Shown piece after piece: positions 18,055 to 27,609 of a stretch of 64,000 nt of DNA. Position 1 is the first letter of the stretch. Each line of letters opens with the position of its first letter. The translations under genes were made by a program, and so were the position numbers. Under the pieces are notes generated by a model, which saw nothing but the letters and a program-made list of their open reading frames with translations, did no database searches and was not told where the DNA came from. This stretch comes from an uncultured Granulosicoccaceae bacterium (GTDB taxonomy: Bacteria > Pseudomonadota > Gammaproteobacteria > Granulosicoccales > Granulosicoccaceae). The DNA lies in the NCBI GenBank assembly GCA_938007995.1, contig CALLLW010000036.1, positions 78,460-142,459 of the forward strand. Reading direction: 5' to 3'.

Positions 18055-18687
18055 TTGCGACTGACACTGCTCGGCATTTTATTTGTAGTGGTTGTAATTG
18101 CCATCTCTGTGCATCAACAAAGCCTGCTGATACCTTTATTTATCGGCATGTCAACCACGCTGAAAAGCCTGGTAAAACTGCTTACACCAAAGTTTGTTGT
18201 GCTGTTTTTCAAGAACTCTGTGTTTCTGAAAATCAAGCAAATACTCATAAAGGCTTCAACCCGTTTCGTTGTACTTTCTCATAAGCCCTGGCGGCACAGA
18301 ATACGATGGCTGAAAACCACAGCCTCAAGCACGGCGCTGCAGGTACTACAACTCTACTTGAAATCTCCCTTGTGGCTGCGCACAACCATCGCGCTCGGAT
18401 TACTAATTGCCACTGCAAGCAGCTCTTATCTGGTCATCGCTCTACTGATAATTCCACAGCCAATACTGAGATGGGCCAGAAAGAAAATACTGACTACCCT
18501 GAACAGAACCGGTGTCACTCATGTGATAAAGGTCGCTTATAAGTTTTTGATTCCTGTCAATGTGCGTAATAAATGGTACATGCACAGCAAATGGACAATG
18601 GGCCGACGTCAGGTGCAGACAGCGCAAAAGCTGCGCGGCAGGTTTATCGATAGAAACACTCTGCCACCATCCGTGATTGATCAGTGA
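18055..18687 (+). CDS. Hypothetical membrane protein
   Basis: A 210-residue basic protein with hydrophobic segments near residues 3-33 and about 110-133, and a Lys/Arg-rich C-terminal tail. I do not recognise a family. The start is TTG with no clear Shine-Dalgarno, so the N-terminus is uncertain. The frame overlaps the following MFS transporter gene by 11 bp if that gene uses its first possible start, which supports a linked pair. Function unknown. Confidence 0.5.
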   Translation: MRLTLLGILFVVVVIAISVHQQSLLIPLFIGMSTTLKSLVKLLTPKFVVLFFKNSVFLKIKQILIKASTRFVVLSHKPWRHRIRWLKTTASSTALQVLQLYLKSPLWLRTTIALGLLIATASSSYLVIALLIIPQPILRWARKKILTTLNRTGVTHVIKVAYKFLIPVNVRNKWYMHSKWTMGRRQVQTAQKLRGRFIDRNTLPPSVIDQ

Positions 18688-19885
18688 ACCATTTCAACCT
18701 ACAGAACGGTTTACTCAGGTGATGTCGATCAGCAGCAGTTTTATCGCTGTGTTGCTCACTGTGTTTGCATCTTTCAATGCAATGTATTCTCCACAGCCCT
18801 TGCTGCCGTTCATCAGCAACACCTTTGAAGTTACGCCAACCACCTCCGCGCTGCTGTTAACTGTGCCTTTTGTATTACTGTGCTTCTCACCGGTGCTCTA
18901 TGGTGCAGTATTACAGCGGATTAATGCGCGCCCGGTTTTAATATGCTGCAGTCTGATGCTTGCCGTTACACAAGTTGCTTTTGCGCTTGCGAGCAACTTT
19001 CAGTGGCTGATGATCTCACGAACGATACAAGCATTTATTTATCCGGCAATTTTCACAGCCGCTGTCACTTACTGCAGTAAAGCAGGCTCCAGCGAAAAAT
19101 TAGAACACCGGATATCTTTGTATGTTGCCAGCACAATTGTTGGCGGCTTGAGCGGCAGACTGAGCAGCGGTTACATCACCAGCTGGCTCGGCTGGCCTGT
19201 CATATTTATCTTGAATGCTGCATTGTTGTTTTGTTGTGCCACGCTATTATATTTTTCTGCGCGCGACGCATTGCCCGAAACCAGAGTAAAAAGCGGTGTT
19301 TTAATTACCGGGATTCTCAGAGACGGAAAGTTCATATCGGGCTACTTATTGATATTCACCACCTTCTTTGCGTTTTCTGCCATATTAAATGCGCTACCGT
19401 TCAGAATGGTTGACATCGATCCATCGATTAGTCCGGCCGGGATATCTCTGGCTTATTCCGGCTACATACTCGGAGTGATCATTGCCACCAACAGTCAAAA
19501 GCTTTGCCGACTCGCCGGCGGCAGAGTAAAAGCAATGACCTTGTCACTGATCGTTTTTCTGATCGCAATTCTGTCGCTATTGCCGGAGAAAAATTCCTGG
19601 CTCATTGCGCTTAGCTTTGCCACTGCATCGTGTATGTTTATGATTCATTCGACACTCTCGAGTTACTTAACCAGCCTGATGCCATCTGGCGCCAGCCTGA
19701 TTAACGGTTTATATATTTCGATCTACTATGCGGCCGGTGCTCTGGGATCTGTGCTGCCTTTATGGATCTACAATAAAGTTGGCTGGACTGCGTTTACAGC
19801 TTGCCTGTTTTTTGTATCCCTGACCGGCCTGGCGACACTGAAACATCTGTCATTTCTGACATCAACGAACAACACTCGCCCGTGA
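18677..19885 (+). CDS. MFS transporter
   Basis: A 402-residue inner-membrane protein with about twelve hydrophobic segments. The first is FIAVLLTVFASFNAMYSPQP, a pattern of drug/metabolite exporters of the YnfM type, followed by an RINARPVLI loop after helix 2. The substrate is unknown. A TTG at 18677 overlaps the preceding gene; an ATG at 18722 (MSISSS) would shorten the cytoplasmic N-terminus by 15 residues and is equally credible. A lipoprotein gene begins 4 bp after its stop. Confidence 0.8.
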   Translation: MISEPFQPTERFTQVMSISSSFIAVLLTVFASFNAMYSPQPLLPFISNTFEVTPTTSALLLTVPFVLLCFSPVLYGAVLQRINARPVLICCSLMLAVTQVAFALASNFQWLMISRTIQAFIYPAIFTAAVTYCSKAGSSEKLEHRISLYVASTIVGGLSGRLSSGYITSWLGWPVIFILNAALLFCCATLLYFSARDALPETRVKSGVLITGILRDGKFISGYLLIFTTFFAFSAILNALPFRMVDIDPSISPAGISLAYSGYILGVIIATNSQKLCRLAGGRVKAMTLSLIVFLIAILSLLPEKNSWLIALSFATASCMFMIHSTLSSYLTSLMPSGASLINGLYISIYYAAGALGSVLPLWIYNKVGWTAFTACLFFVSLTGLATLKHLSFLTSTNNTRP

Positions 19886-19889
19886 AAGT

Positions 19890-20396
19890 ATGATATTCAA
19901 TAAACGCATCCGCCGCGTACCGATGCGAAAATCTGCCTTGATCGTTGCACTGGCACTCAGTGCCTGTGGCCTTGCTGACGAACTGTCACCATTCACCAGC
20001 GACGGTTGCAGCTCTTTTCCTGATGGCACGCTTGCGGCAAAAAACCTGTGGCTTGCCTGCTGCACTGCGCACGATCTTGCCTACTGGCAAGGTGGCAGCT
20101 ATCAACAACGCCTCACAGCAGACAGGGAATTGCAGCAGTGTGTCGCCCGAACCGGCGAGGACGAGATCGCCAGACTTATGCTTGCCGGTGTTCGGGTAGG
20201 AGGCACTCCTTACCTGCCAACTCGATTCCGATGGGGCTACGGGTGGCCTTACCTGCGAGGTTATCAGCCCCTTACCACCGCAAAAAAAATACTGATCGCT
20301 CAGCAGCTGGAAATTACCGGGCATAAAGAGCCCACCCATAGCAGTGACAACCCTGCAACGGTCGATACTCCCGCTAACTCAGATGAAAATAATTAA
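19890..20396 (+). CDS. Phospholipase A2-like lipoprotein
   Basis: A 168-residue exported protein. A lipobox LSAC ends the signal (ALIVALALSAC), so it is probably lipid-anchored. The mature part has a Cys-rich PLA2-like signature: DGCSSFPDG, then LACCTAHDLAYWQGG and TADRELQQC, which together supply the His-Asp pair and disulfide cysteines of prokaryotic PLA2 folds. Whether it hydrolyses phospholipids is untested; a fold match alone is not proof. An ATG at 19923 (MRKSALIV) is an alternative start with a shorter signal n-region. It lies directly after the MFS gene and probably shares its transcript. Confidence 0.7.
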   Translation: MIFNKRIRRVPMRKSALIVALALSACGLADELSPFTSDGCSSFPDGTLAAKNLWLACCTAHDLAYWQGGSYQQRLTADRELQQCVARTGEDEIARLMLAGVRVGGTPYLPTRFRWGYGWPYLRGYQPLTTAKKILIAQQLEITGHKEPTHSSDNPATVDTPANSDENN

Positions 20397-20465
20397 CGGT
20401 TAAAGCGGGTCAGATGTGTCCGCTCAAAGCCGGGTATCAATGCCAGTTGCAGCAAAACAACCCAA

Positions 20466-21359
20466 TCAATACGTGGTGATCTGATTGTCTGTCTGGGCAA
20501 CAACCTCTGGCTCAAGATCCAGCTCGTAGGTGCGCAGTTTATCAAGCAACTGAGGAATAGTTTTCTTTTCAGTCCTGGTTATCTTGACCTCGGCGAGTGT
20601 GACCTGAGGTTCCGTTTCAACGGCTGTGTACACCTCGGCAGGAGGCTGCTGACCATCAGCATGAGGCGTCGGGACATGAGGCGTCGGGCCATGGGGCTTC
20701 AGGCATGAAGGAATGGCTCTGAACTCGTATAGATCACCAACCTCCTCCATCCACTTTGAGAAAACCGCCAACGTGCGCCAGCGAGACATCGGGCCGTCAT
20801 GCATAAGCACTATGGAGTTGTCGTAGCTGTCTTCAAGTTGCACAGTAATGTCATTCTGATGCGTCAGCGGGTCCCAGTCACGGGTATCGATGTTCCAACC
20901 GATGGGGCGCATGCCCATCTCTCTGGCAATGCCGTTGACTCGTGGATCAGTGTCACCAAAAGGCGCACGGAAACAATGCATGCTGGATCCACCTGCATCG
21001 CTCACGTACTTGTTGGTGATACTGAATTCTTCAACAATCCGTTGATCAGTCAGCGAGGTTAACGGGCTATGACTCAATGCATGGTTACCAAGCACATGAC
21101 CGGCATCAATAATGAGCTGAATTTTTTCAGGACTGGCCTGTGCGCGCAGTCCGGTTACAAAAAAAGTGGCCGTTGCGTTGTGATCAGCAAGCACATCAAG
21201 GATATGTTCGGTTACTTTATCGCTCGACGGACCATCGTCAAACGTCAGATAAATAACCGGCTTATCAGCGGCATACTCTGCAGCGCTGGTCTCCAGAGGC
21301 AAGAGTGCCGCGAGGCTGATAATCCATGAAACGGTGAGTAAAAATGAAGGTCTAAACAA
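20466..21359 (-). CDS. Polysaccharide deacetylase (NodB homology domain)
   Basis: A 297-residue exported protein with a signal peptide ending near residue 26, then a NodB domain that removes N- or O-acetyl groups from polysaccharides. All five motifs are visible: TFDDGP, the metal-binding NHALSH, RAPFGD, DTRDW and LMHDG. A Pro/His-rich linker and a ~65-residue tail of unknown role follow. Targets could be peptidoglycan, chitin-like or exopolysaccharide chains. The best start is TTG at 21359, immediately next to a 15-bp inverted-repeat arm. The large oxidase/PA14 gene is 143 bp upstream on the same strand. Confidence 0.87.
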   Translation of the reverse strand: MFRPSFLLTVSWIISLAALLPLETSAAEYAADKPVIYLTFDDGPSSDKVTEHILDVLADHNATATFFVTGLRAQASPEKIQLIIDAGHVLGNHALSHSPLTSLTDQRIVEEFSITNKYVSDAGGSSMHCFRAPFGDTDPRVNGIAREMGMRPIGWNIDTRDWDPLTHQNDITVQLEDSYDNSIVLMHDGPMSRWRTLAVFSKWMEEVGDLYEFRAIPSCLKPHGPTPHVPTPHADGQQPPAEVYTAVETEPQVTLAEVKITRTEKKTIPQLLDKLRTYELDLEPEVVAQTDNQITTY

Positions 21360-21360
21360 G

Positions 21361-21442
21361 AAATATTTTCTGCCGTGCTGCCAGTGGTGCGTTGCCTATG
21401 GCCAGTTTAGCTGGTTGCAGAAGTTACCGGCAGAAAATATTT
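21361..21442. repeat. Perfect 15-bp inverted repeat before the deacetylase gene
   Basis: AAATATTTTCTGCCG at 21361-21375 is matched perfectly by its reverse complement at 21428-21442, 52 bp away. The interval also holds a small CCAG/CTGG hairpin. On the minus strand this would sit in the leader directly before the deacetylase start, after the oxidase gene. It could be a transcription terminator/attenuator, an operator, or a relic of a small mobile element. Confidence 0.7.
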
Positions 21443-21502
21443 ATAAAGACAATTTACGCGTTAAGAATAACGAGCATCATGCATCATTTTTGAAACAAAC
21501 AT

Positions 21503-24500
21503 CTATTGCGATTGAAACAGCACACCATCCGGCACCAGCTGTTTGCCAAATCCGGGCCCTGACCAGAACACCTCAAGGGTTTCGCCGCCCAGATTCTGAA
21601 AATAACCAAGCTCAATTTCATGCAAACCCGCCTGCAGTGCGATGTCTCCCTGCTTTTCCAGCGCACCGTGCCTGCCGTCATTGTCAACCACAAGCTGCCC
21701 GCCGATGCTCAGCCTTGACCCATCGTTGGAGCGCACATAGAAAGTGTAGTCCCCGGGCTGCTCAACATTTATCAGACCGGCATACCTCACGCCATACTGA
21801 TTAACCGCACCGGCAACCGAAAGATTAAAGTTATTAACCACACCGGTCTGCACCGGTTGCAATGATTCAAAGTCTGGCAGGTTGTTCCAGGCTCCTTCAA
21901 AGTATTCGTAATTCAGCTGCGGTAGCAGATTGATCTGACTGTCAGGGGTGGTCGTGATGTCAGGTTCTGTCGTGGTGTCGCCTGGCAACAATACGGTTTT
22001 GCCAAAGCCCGGCCCGGCCCATGAAGTCAGAAAGCCCTTACCGCCAAAACCCTGGAGATACCTTATTTCAACATCGTGCACTCCGGCAGCCAGAGTAACG
22101 GCGCCCTGTTTTTCAATCAGTGCGTGCAAACCATTGTTATCCACCACAAGCTGACCATCAATCAACAGCTGGCTACCGTCATCTGACTCGGTATAAAAGG
22201 TATAGGCACCTGCCTCGCCGATATCTATGCTACCTCGAAACCGTATTGCAAATTTGCTGTTCACTGGCGACACACTCAAGTCAAGGTCTGATGTCACGGA
22301 AGTGACTGCGGGTGTGAGTGAAGCAAAATCTGGCAATGCATTCCAGAAACCGAAATACAAATCATAATCCCACACGCTCGCAACAGAGTACTCACTCGTG
22401 GTCGTGCCATTGGCAGGCGCTCCAGAGGTTGAATCCACTGCGTTAGCAGCGAGTGCTGTATCAGCAATCACCTGCCTGCCAAAACCCGGACCACTCCATG
22501 ACACGATCAGGTCGTCTTTGCCACTTTTTTCAAAGAATTCAACGCGGATTTTGTGCTCACCGGGTGCCAGTGCCACCACGCCACTTCGCACCGGTTGAAT
22601 CGGATGCAGGCCGTCATGATCTACAATCATCTGGTCATTGATGTACAACCGACTTCCGTCATCAGACTGAATATAAAAAGTATAGTCGCCATCATCTGTA
22701 ACGCTGATGACACTGTCAAAGCGGAATCCGTAGAAGTCGTCCTTCTCTCTTGGCTGGAGAGAAAAATTAGTTAGTGCACCGGTTTTTACCGCCTGCAACT
22801 GATCAAACTGCGGCAGTACATTCCAGTTACCTTCATAGTAGCTATAACTGACGGGTGTATCGAACACGGCAGCTACTTCAACTATCTCTACAAACACTGT
22901 ATCGGCGATAGGTTGTTTTTCGAATCCCGGACCACTCCACAATACTTCAAGATTATCCCGCCCGGTTTTCTCAAAAAACTCCACGCGAACGTCATGCTCT
23001 CCAGCAGTCAGTGAAACAACACCATTGCTTTCCTTGTTTACATGCAAACCATCGTTATCCACCACCAGCTGACCATCAACATACAATCTGCTGCCATCAT
23101 CCGAGCTCGTGTAAAAAGTGTAAGCACCGCTCTCATTCACGGTGATTCTGCTATCAAAACGAAAAGCATAGAAATCATTATTCTCTCTTGGTGAGAGCGA
23201 ATAGTTGCTCAACACGCCGCTTTTAACTGGTGTTAACACATCAAATGCCGGCAGCGTATTCCAGTTACCTTCATAGTAGCTGTAGTTAACCAGTAACTCC
23301 GGCTGAGATACCACAGGTGCAACGGCAGGCTCTTCCGGTGCCACCGGATTTGAAATTGCAACCACCTCACTACCCAGATCAAAACGGGTTACAGGACGTT
23401 TCACCATATCACTGCCAGACCACGAAACTAGCAGCCCGTCATTGGCGTTGTTTTCATAGTACTGAACAGAAATATCATGTTCGCCGGCAGCCAGAAAAAC
23501 GGATCCGGTTTTTTCCGCTTCAAACCGGTGAATACCGTCATGATTGACTACCACATTGCCATTGATGCTCAAACGACTCCCATCATCTGAAGACAGATAA
23601 AATGTATATACATCGTCAGAAGGCACAGTGATAGTGCTGTTAAAAACAAATCCGTAGGCCCAGTTTCTCTGTCTATTGTTAAGCGAGAAATTCGCCTGTG
23701 TGCCTGTAGCGACCGGCGTCAGTGCAGAAAAATCCGGCAATTCATCCCACAGCCCTTCGTAGTAAGCAAAATTCACATTGGTGTCTGTGGTTGCAGGTGT
23801 CTCAAAAGGATCTGTAGTTATCTTTACCTCTATCTGATGACCAACAGTAGGTACACCCTGATCATTCAATCCAAAAATCCAGTAATACCCTGGAATCAAA
23901 ACATTTGGATTCGCATTGAGTTGTAACTCATAGTTACCGGTGGTGACCTTATTGAAAGGCACTGGCACAAGGCGCTGGTCAGTCGAATGATGATGGGTTA
24001 CAGCAACCAGTCTGACCATATTGAATTTAACAATATCATCTGACCCGGTCAGTGTAATCGCGTCACCAGCCTGAGCTGAAGCCGGACCATTGTTAATCGA
24101 AGGTCGATCAGCTTTCTGACCAACACCATCAAAAAGATAGGGCGGCTCAAAGATCTCTCCATCCTGATGGTTGGTTTTACACAGACCGCATAATCCACCA
24201 CCCATCGAGATAACGCGACCATCCTGCAACAACAATGCGGTTGAATGATAATTTCGTGGCTTCTGATGGGGTGCTACTTCACGCCATTCACCGGTATCCG
24301 GGCTCCATATCTCCGGGGTCAGAACAGTGCCTTCATCACTGAATTGCTTACCACTGGTATTACCTCCGATCACCAGGACTTCACCGTTTGGCAGCACTAC
24401 CGTATTTTGCATTGTCCGCGCATTGGCCATTGGCTCAGTGGGTTCCACAACTGGTGAAGCCCCGTTCAGATCAATAGTCAGTGCTGTGTTTTGCGCGTTC

Positions 24501-25468
24501 AGCTGTCCCCCGCCTGCAACCAGCATTTTTCCGACGTCATAAATCACTGTTGTGTTGTACAGCCGGTCACCACCATCAACTTCTCGAGGGCCGTGCGCTG
24601 TGTGGGCATCGTCCTGATCCAGATTGATTGAAAAAAGTTCGTTGTTTGGTCCCGGGTGAAACAAGCTGCCATCCGGTGACACATTCAATGCTGGATACCA
24701 GTCATTATAGTTGTAGGGAAAGTCGAAGGCAGATTGCAGATCCACATTATCCAGTAATTGCCAACCGTAACCTTGTGTCCAGATTTCAGAGTTAGAGGAA
24801 GCCGTTGTACCAAGTGATGTCACCACCTGACCGGAAGCCAGAGTAGTACTTGTTGGATACCATCGTGCCATCGCCATCGAATCGATTTCACGAAATTTGT
24901 TGTCTTCAAAAACACTAACGGTAGACACGTGGGTCCCACCACCGGCAAGGAACACCCGTCCGTCAGGTAGCATGGATACACCGGCACAGAAAGCGTTATG
25001 GCCGGTATAGCCGGCATCCTCGAATGTACCAGTGGCCGGATCAAAAACAGAGGCAGTGGTGACTTCCGTAGATTCACCAAAGAAATCATCGACAAAGGAA
25101 GCCCAGGTTACGATACGACCATCGGTCATATTGGCCGCGCCTACAGCTATCTCAGGCCATTCAATCAGCTCACCCCAGCGACCGGTGCTAATCCAGTCTT
25201 CAGGCCTGATAAACTGACCAATGCCCGGCTCAGGCACAAACTCTTCGAAGTCGAGTGCGAGCTCCGCCCAGACTTCATCACCGAATGCCGCATCGTTTGC
25301 GCCCAACCCATCTACCGCCAACCCATCTACGGCAGGGGTATCGGTACCAGAGGTCGGATCTACATGACCAAGTTCACTGTCGCCATAACAGCCCGCCAGA
25401 GACGCAATGATCAATGCACAGTATGCCGCGAAGCCACAGCGCTTTTCTGTGGATAGTCGAGAGTACAT
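21503..25468 (-). CDS. Lipoprotein: galactose-oxidase-like copper radical oxidase with five PA14 domains
   Basis: A 1321-residue protein. Lipobox LAGC (Cys 27) marks a lipoprotein. Residues ~90-550 form a kelch propeller plus early-set (DUF1929-like) domain of the galactose oxidase family. The copper-radical residues align: Cys 161 (AFCAG) with Tyr 204 (RWYPTST) for the Cys-Tyr cofactor, Tyr 407 and His 408 (NYHSTALLL) and His 492 (THHHSTDQR). GGGLCGLCKTNH also matches. Five PA14 domains (from ~565 to the end) follow, each with a SDDGSRL-type core and a VVDNDG-type segment; PA14 often binds glycans. I infer a surface oxidase directed to polysaccharide. Substrate unknown. A nested palindrome lies just upstream. 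Confidence 0.85.
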   Translation of the reverse strand: MYSRLSTEKRCGFAAYCALIIASLAGCYGDSELGHVDPTSGTDTPAVDGLAVDGLGANDAAFGDEVWAELALDFEEFVPEPGIGQFIRPEDWISTGRWGELIEWPEIAVGAANMTDGRIVTWASFVDDFFGESTEVTTASVFDPATGTFEDAGYTGHNAFCAGVSMLPDGRVFLAGGGTHVSTVSVFEDNKFREIDSMAMARWYPTSTTLASGQVVTSLGTTASSNSEIWTQGYGWQLLDNVDLQSAFDFPYNYNDWYPALNVSPDGSLFHPGPNNELFSINLDQDDAHTAHGPREVDGGDRLYNTTVIYDVGKMLVAGGGQLNAQNTALTIDLNGASPVVEPTEPMANARTMQNTVVLPNGEVLVIGGNTSGKQFSDEGTVLTPEIWSPDTGEWREVAPHQKPRNYHSTALLLQDGRVISMGGGLCGLCKTNHQDGEIFEPPYLFDGVGQKADRPSINNGPASAQAGDAITLTGSDDIVKFNMVRLVAVTHHHSTDQRLVPVPFNKVTTGNYELQLNANPNVLIPGYYWIFGLNDQGVPTVGHQIEVKITTDPFETPATTDTNVNFAYYEGLWDELPDFSALTPVATGTQANFSLNNRQRNWAYGFVFNSTITVPSDDVYTFYLSSDDGSRLSINGNVVVNHDGIHRFEAEKTGSVFLAAGEHDISVQYYENNANDGLLVSWSGSDMVKRPVTRFDLGSEVVAISNPVAPEEPAVAPVVSQPELLVNYSYYEGNWNTLPAFDVLTPVKSGVLSNYSLSPRENNDFYAFRFDSRITVNESGAYTFYTSSDDGSRLYVDGQLVVDNDGLHVNKESNGVVSLTAGEHDVRVEFFEKTGRDNLEVLWSGPGFEKQPIADTVFVEIVEVAAVFDTPVSYSYYEGNWNVLPQFDQLQAVKTGALTNFSLQPREKDDFYGFRFDSVISVTDDGDYTFYIQSDDGSRLYINDQMIVDHDGLHPIQPVRSGVVALAPGEHKIRVEFFEKSGKDDLIVSWSGPGFGRQVIADTALAANAVDSTSGAPANGTTTSEYSVASVWDYDLYFGFWNALPDFASLTPAVTSVTSDLDLSVSPVNSKFAIRFRGSIDIGEAGAYTFYTESDDGSQLLIDGQLVVDNNGLHALIEKQGAVTLAAGVHDVEIRYLQGFGGKGFLTSWAGPGFGKTVLLPGDTTTEPDITTTPDSQINLLPQLNYEYFEGAWNNLPDFESLQPVQTGVVNNFNLSVAGAVNQYGVRYAGLINVEQPGDYTFYVRSNDGSRLSIGGQLVVDNDGRHGALEKQGDIALQAGLHEIELGYFQNLGGETLEVFWSGPGFGKQLVPDGVLFQSQ

Positions 25469-25478
25469 ATGGGTGTTC

Positions 25479-25520
25479 CACTAAGTTTTCAGTCGACAAA
25501 AGTCGTTTTAATACTTAGTG
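25479..25520. promoter_or_regulatory. Symmetric nested inverted repeat upstream of the copper oxidase gene
   Basis: An 8-bp outer arm (CACTAAGT, 25479-25486) pairs with 25513-25520. Inside, after 7 nt on each side, a 4-bp stem CGAC/GTCG (25494-25497 and 25502-25505) surrounds a 4-nt loop. The structure begins 10 bp before the start codon at 25468, so it may be an operator or an mRNA leader structure affecting ribosome access. Confidence 0.55.
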
Positions 25521-25770
25521 AACGGCAAGAGTGCGTTTATATTGACACTTACCGGGCAGAGACTCTGCCCGGCAATGCGATGTCTCTATTTTGAGGGGAT
25601 CAGCAAACAGCTGGTTGAGCTTAAAGTGTTTAAAGTGCGAATCAATTCAACTGCCCCAATCCACATGGTAGATTTCACTTGGCTGATTTCACTCCGAAGA
25701 TTTCAATTGCCTGACTTGCCGACCTGAATTCCATTGCCGGTTTTGCCACCGCGTTCCGGTCAGTGATAAC
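25521..25770. other. Intergenic region
   Basis: 250 bp between the nested palindrome and the end of ppa. Short open frames only; no gene or strong terminator was recognised. Confidence 0.4.
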
Positions 25771-26310
25771 TTAACCTGATTGCTGATCTGCCAGGCGCTG
25801 CACGGCTTCAAGGATCATTCTTTTCGACGTAGCAGTGTCACGCCAACCATCAATACGCACCCACTTACCCTCTTCCAGGTCTTTGTAGTGCTCAAAAAAA
25901 TGTTGCACTTGCTGTCGGGTGATTTCGGGCAAATCAGTATAGTTTTTAATACTGATGTACCGCTGCGAAATACTACAGGCTGGAACAGCAACCACTTTCT
26001 CATCCTGACCGCCGTCGTCCTCCATGACCAAAACGCCAACCGGTCGACAATTCATGACTGCACCCGGCATCAGCGGTCGGGTATTGCAGATCAGCACATC
26101 AATCGGATCGCCGTCATCCGACAGGGTATGCGGTACAAAGCCATAGTTACCCGGGTAACGCATTGGGGTATATAAAAAACGATCAACGAATAACGCCCCG
26201 GAATCCTTGTCGAGTTCATACTTGATAGGCTCGCCACCAATCGGTACTTCAATAATGACGTTGATGTCTTCTGGGGGATTTTTTCCAACCGGAATCGCAT
26301 CTAATTTCAC
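25771..26310 (-). CDS. ppa: Inorganic pyrophosphatase (soluble, family I)
   Basis: Hydrolyses pyrophosphate to phosphate in the cytoplasm, pulling biosynthetic reactions forward. The 179-residue length and the metal-binding signature [10 protein letters not shown], with [10 protein letters not shown] and VVAVPA, identify family I. The start is GTG at 26310, preceded by GGAGAGAG, which supports it. Single gene, with an upstream region of 450 bp shared with the divergent SDR gene. Confidence 0.96.
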   Translation of the reverse strand: MKLDAIPVGKNPPEDINVIIEVPIGGEPIKYELDKDSGALFVDRFLYTPMRYPGNYGFVPHTLSDDGDPIDVLICNTRPLMPGAVMNCRPVGVLVMEDDGGQDEKVVAVPACSISQRYISIKNYTDLPEITRQQVQHFFEHYKDLEEGKWVRIDGWRDTATSKRMILEAVQRLADQQSG

Positions 26311-26761
26311 GGTTCACTCTCTCCGGGAGCCTGATGAATTAACAGTATCTGAACAACTTCGCACGAAGCGGGCCGCATCCTGCACCGTACCGACACAGAG
26401 CGCAACTGTTTTCTCTGTTATGTCGCTTGTTATCAGCAACGCCCGCGAACCTACGCAGTAAACCAAACCGGTACACGTAATTAAATTTACATAACGTCCG
26501 CAGGTCGCAAAGTAGGGACGTCAGGGCGTGGTCGCTATTCAATTTGCACCTGGCCGGCGGTGTTGGCGACCAGCGGCGGCAAAGCAAAATCAACACTCCA
26601 GGCAGAGCAATGCGCACCATGGCCACGCAAGGATTATAACAGCACCGCACAAGCAGAAAGCACCAGATACTGGCGGACAGCACTTTAGACGAAAACAGTA
26701 CCCGGAAGGTATACTTTCACTTCAAATTAAATTTCAGAACCAACTCAAGCGAGAGAACACT
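26311..26761. other. Divergent intergenic region
   Basis: About 450 bp between ppa (minus) and the SDR gene (plus). A plus-strand open frame runs through it in phase with the SDR gene, but it has no ribosome binding site or family resemblance. No RNA gene was recognised. Confidence 0.4.
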
Positions 26762-27529
26762 ATGCCTGACCTGAGCGGAAAAGCCGTCATCGTTACCGGA
26801 GCAAGCCGTGGAATCGGTGCGGCAACCGCGATGGAACTCGCACAATGTGGCGCCAGTGTAATACTCGCCGCTCGCACGGAAAACCAGATAAAACACAACG
26901 CCCAACAAATCAGAAACCACGGTGGGCAGGCAGAAGCAGTCATTTGTGATGTCAGTAAATACAAGGACGTACAGGGTTTAATTTCACACTGCGAATCCAC
27001 TTTCGGCCGGCTTGACGCACTTATCAATAATGCTGGCGTGATCGATCCGATCGGTCATATCGCCACCTCTGATCCAGCTGCCTGGAAGCAGGCAACGTCG
27101 ATCAATTTTGATGGTGTCTATCATGGTATACGAGCGGCTTTGCCAATCATGATGGCGCAGAAGTACGGCACTATCGTCACGATTGGCTCAGGTGCGGCTC
27201 ATAGCGCTCTCGAAGGCTGGAGTCACTACTGCTCCTCAAAAGCGGCAGCCCACATGCTGACCCTCTGCGCTCACAAAGAAGCAGCCGCGTCCGGTGTACA
27301 TGTAGTCAGTCTGAGTCCGGGCACAGTGGCCACAGAGATGCAGGTATTGATCAAGGCGTCCGGCATAAATCCGGTTAGTCAAATGGATCACTCAGATCAC
27401 ATTGATGCCGAATGGCCGGCCAAAACAATCTGCTGGTTGTGTTCTGAAGGAGCGTCGGAATATGCCGGTCAGGAAATTTCACTCAGAGATGCAGACATTC
27501 GCCGTAGAGTGGGCCTGGTTTCTGAGTAG
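26762..27529 (+). CDS. Short-chain dehydrogenase/reductase (SDR)
   Basis: A 255-residue NAD(P)-dependent oxidoreductase of the classical SDR type. The nucleotide-binding TGASRGIGAA is at residues 12-21, NNAG at 89-92, and the catalytic Ser 143, Tyr 156 and Lys 160 (YCSSK) are in place. The substrate is unknown. The start at 26762 has GAGAG upstream and fits the family start (LSGKAVIVTG); the frame extends 5' but that part is not conserved. It stands alone and faces the DUF533 gene. Confidence 0.92.
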   Translation: MPDLSGKAVIVTGASRGIGAATAMELAQCGASVILAARTENQIKHNAQQIRNHGGQAEAVICDVSKYKDVQGLISHCESTFGRLDALINNAGVIDPIGHIATSDPAAWKQATSINFDGVYHGIRAALPIMMAQKYGTIVTIGSGAAHSALEGWSHYCSSKAAAHMLTLCAHKEAAASGVHVVSLSPGTVATEMQVLIKASGINPVSQMDHSDHIDAEWPAKTICWLCSEGASEYAGQEISLRDADIRRRVGLVSE

Positions 27530-27609
27530 CCGATGGGGCTTAAAACAGCGGTCATTACGTAAGCGCTGAACAAGCAAGAAAGTCTGAGTGATAACACCGA
27601 GAAAATTTA

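Noticed and set aside
26528..26761. N-terminal extension of the SDR protein
   Set aside because: No conserved residues before the LSGKAVIVTG start, and a good ribosome site lies before ATG 26762.
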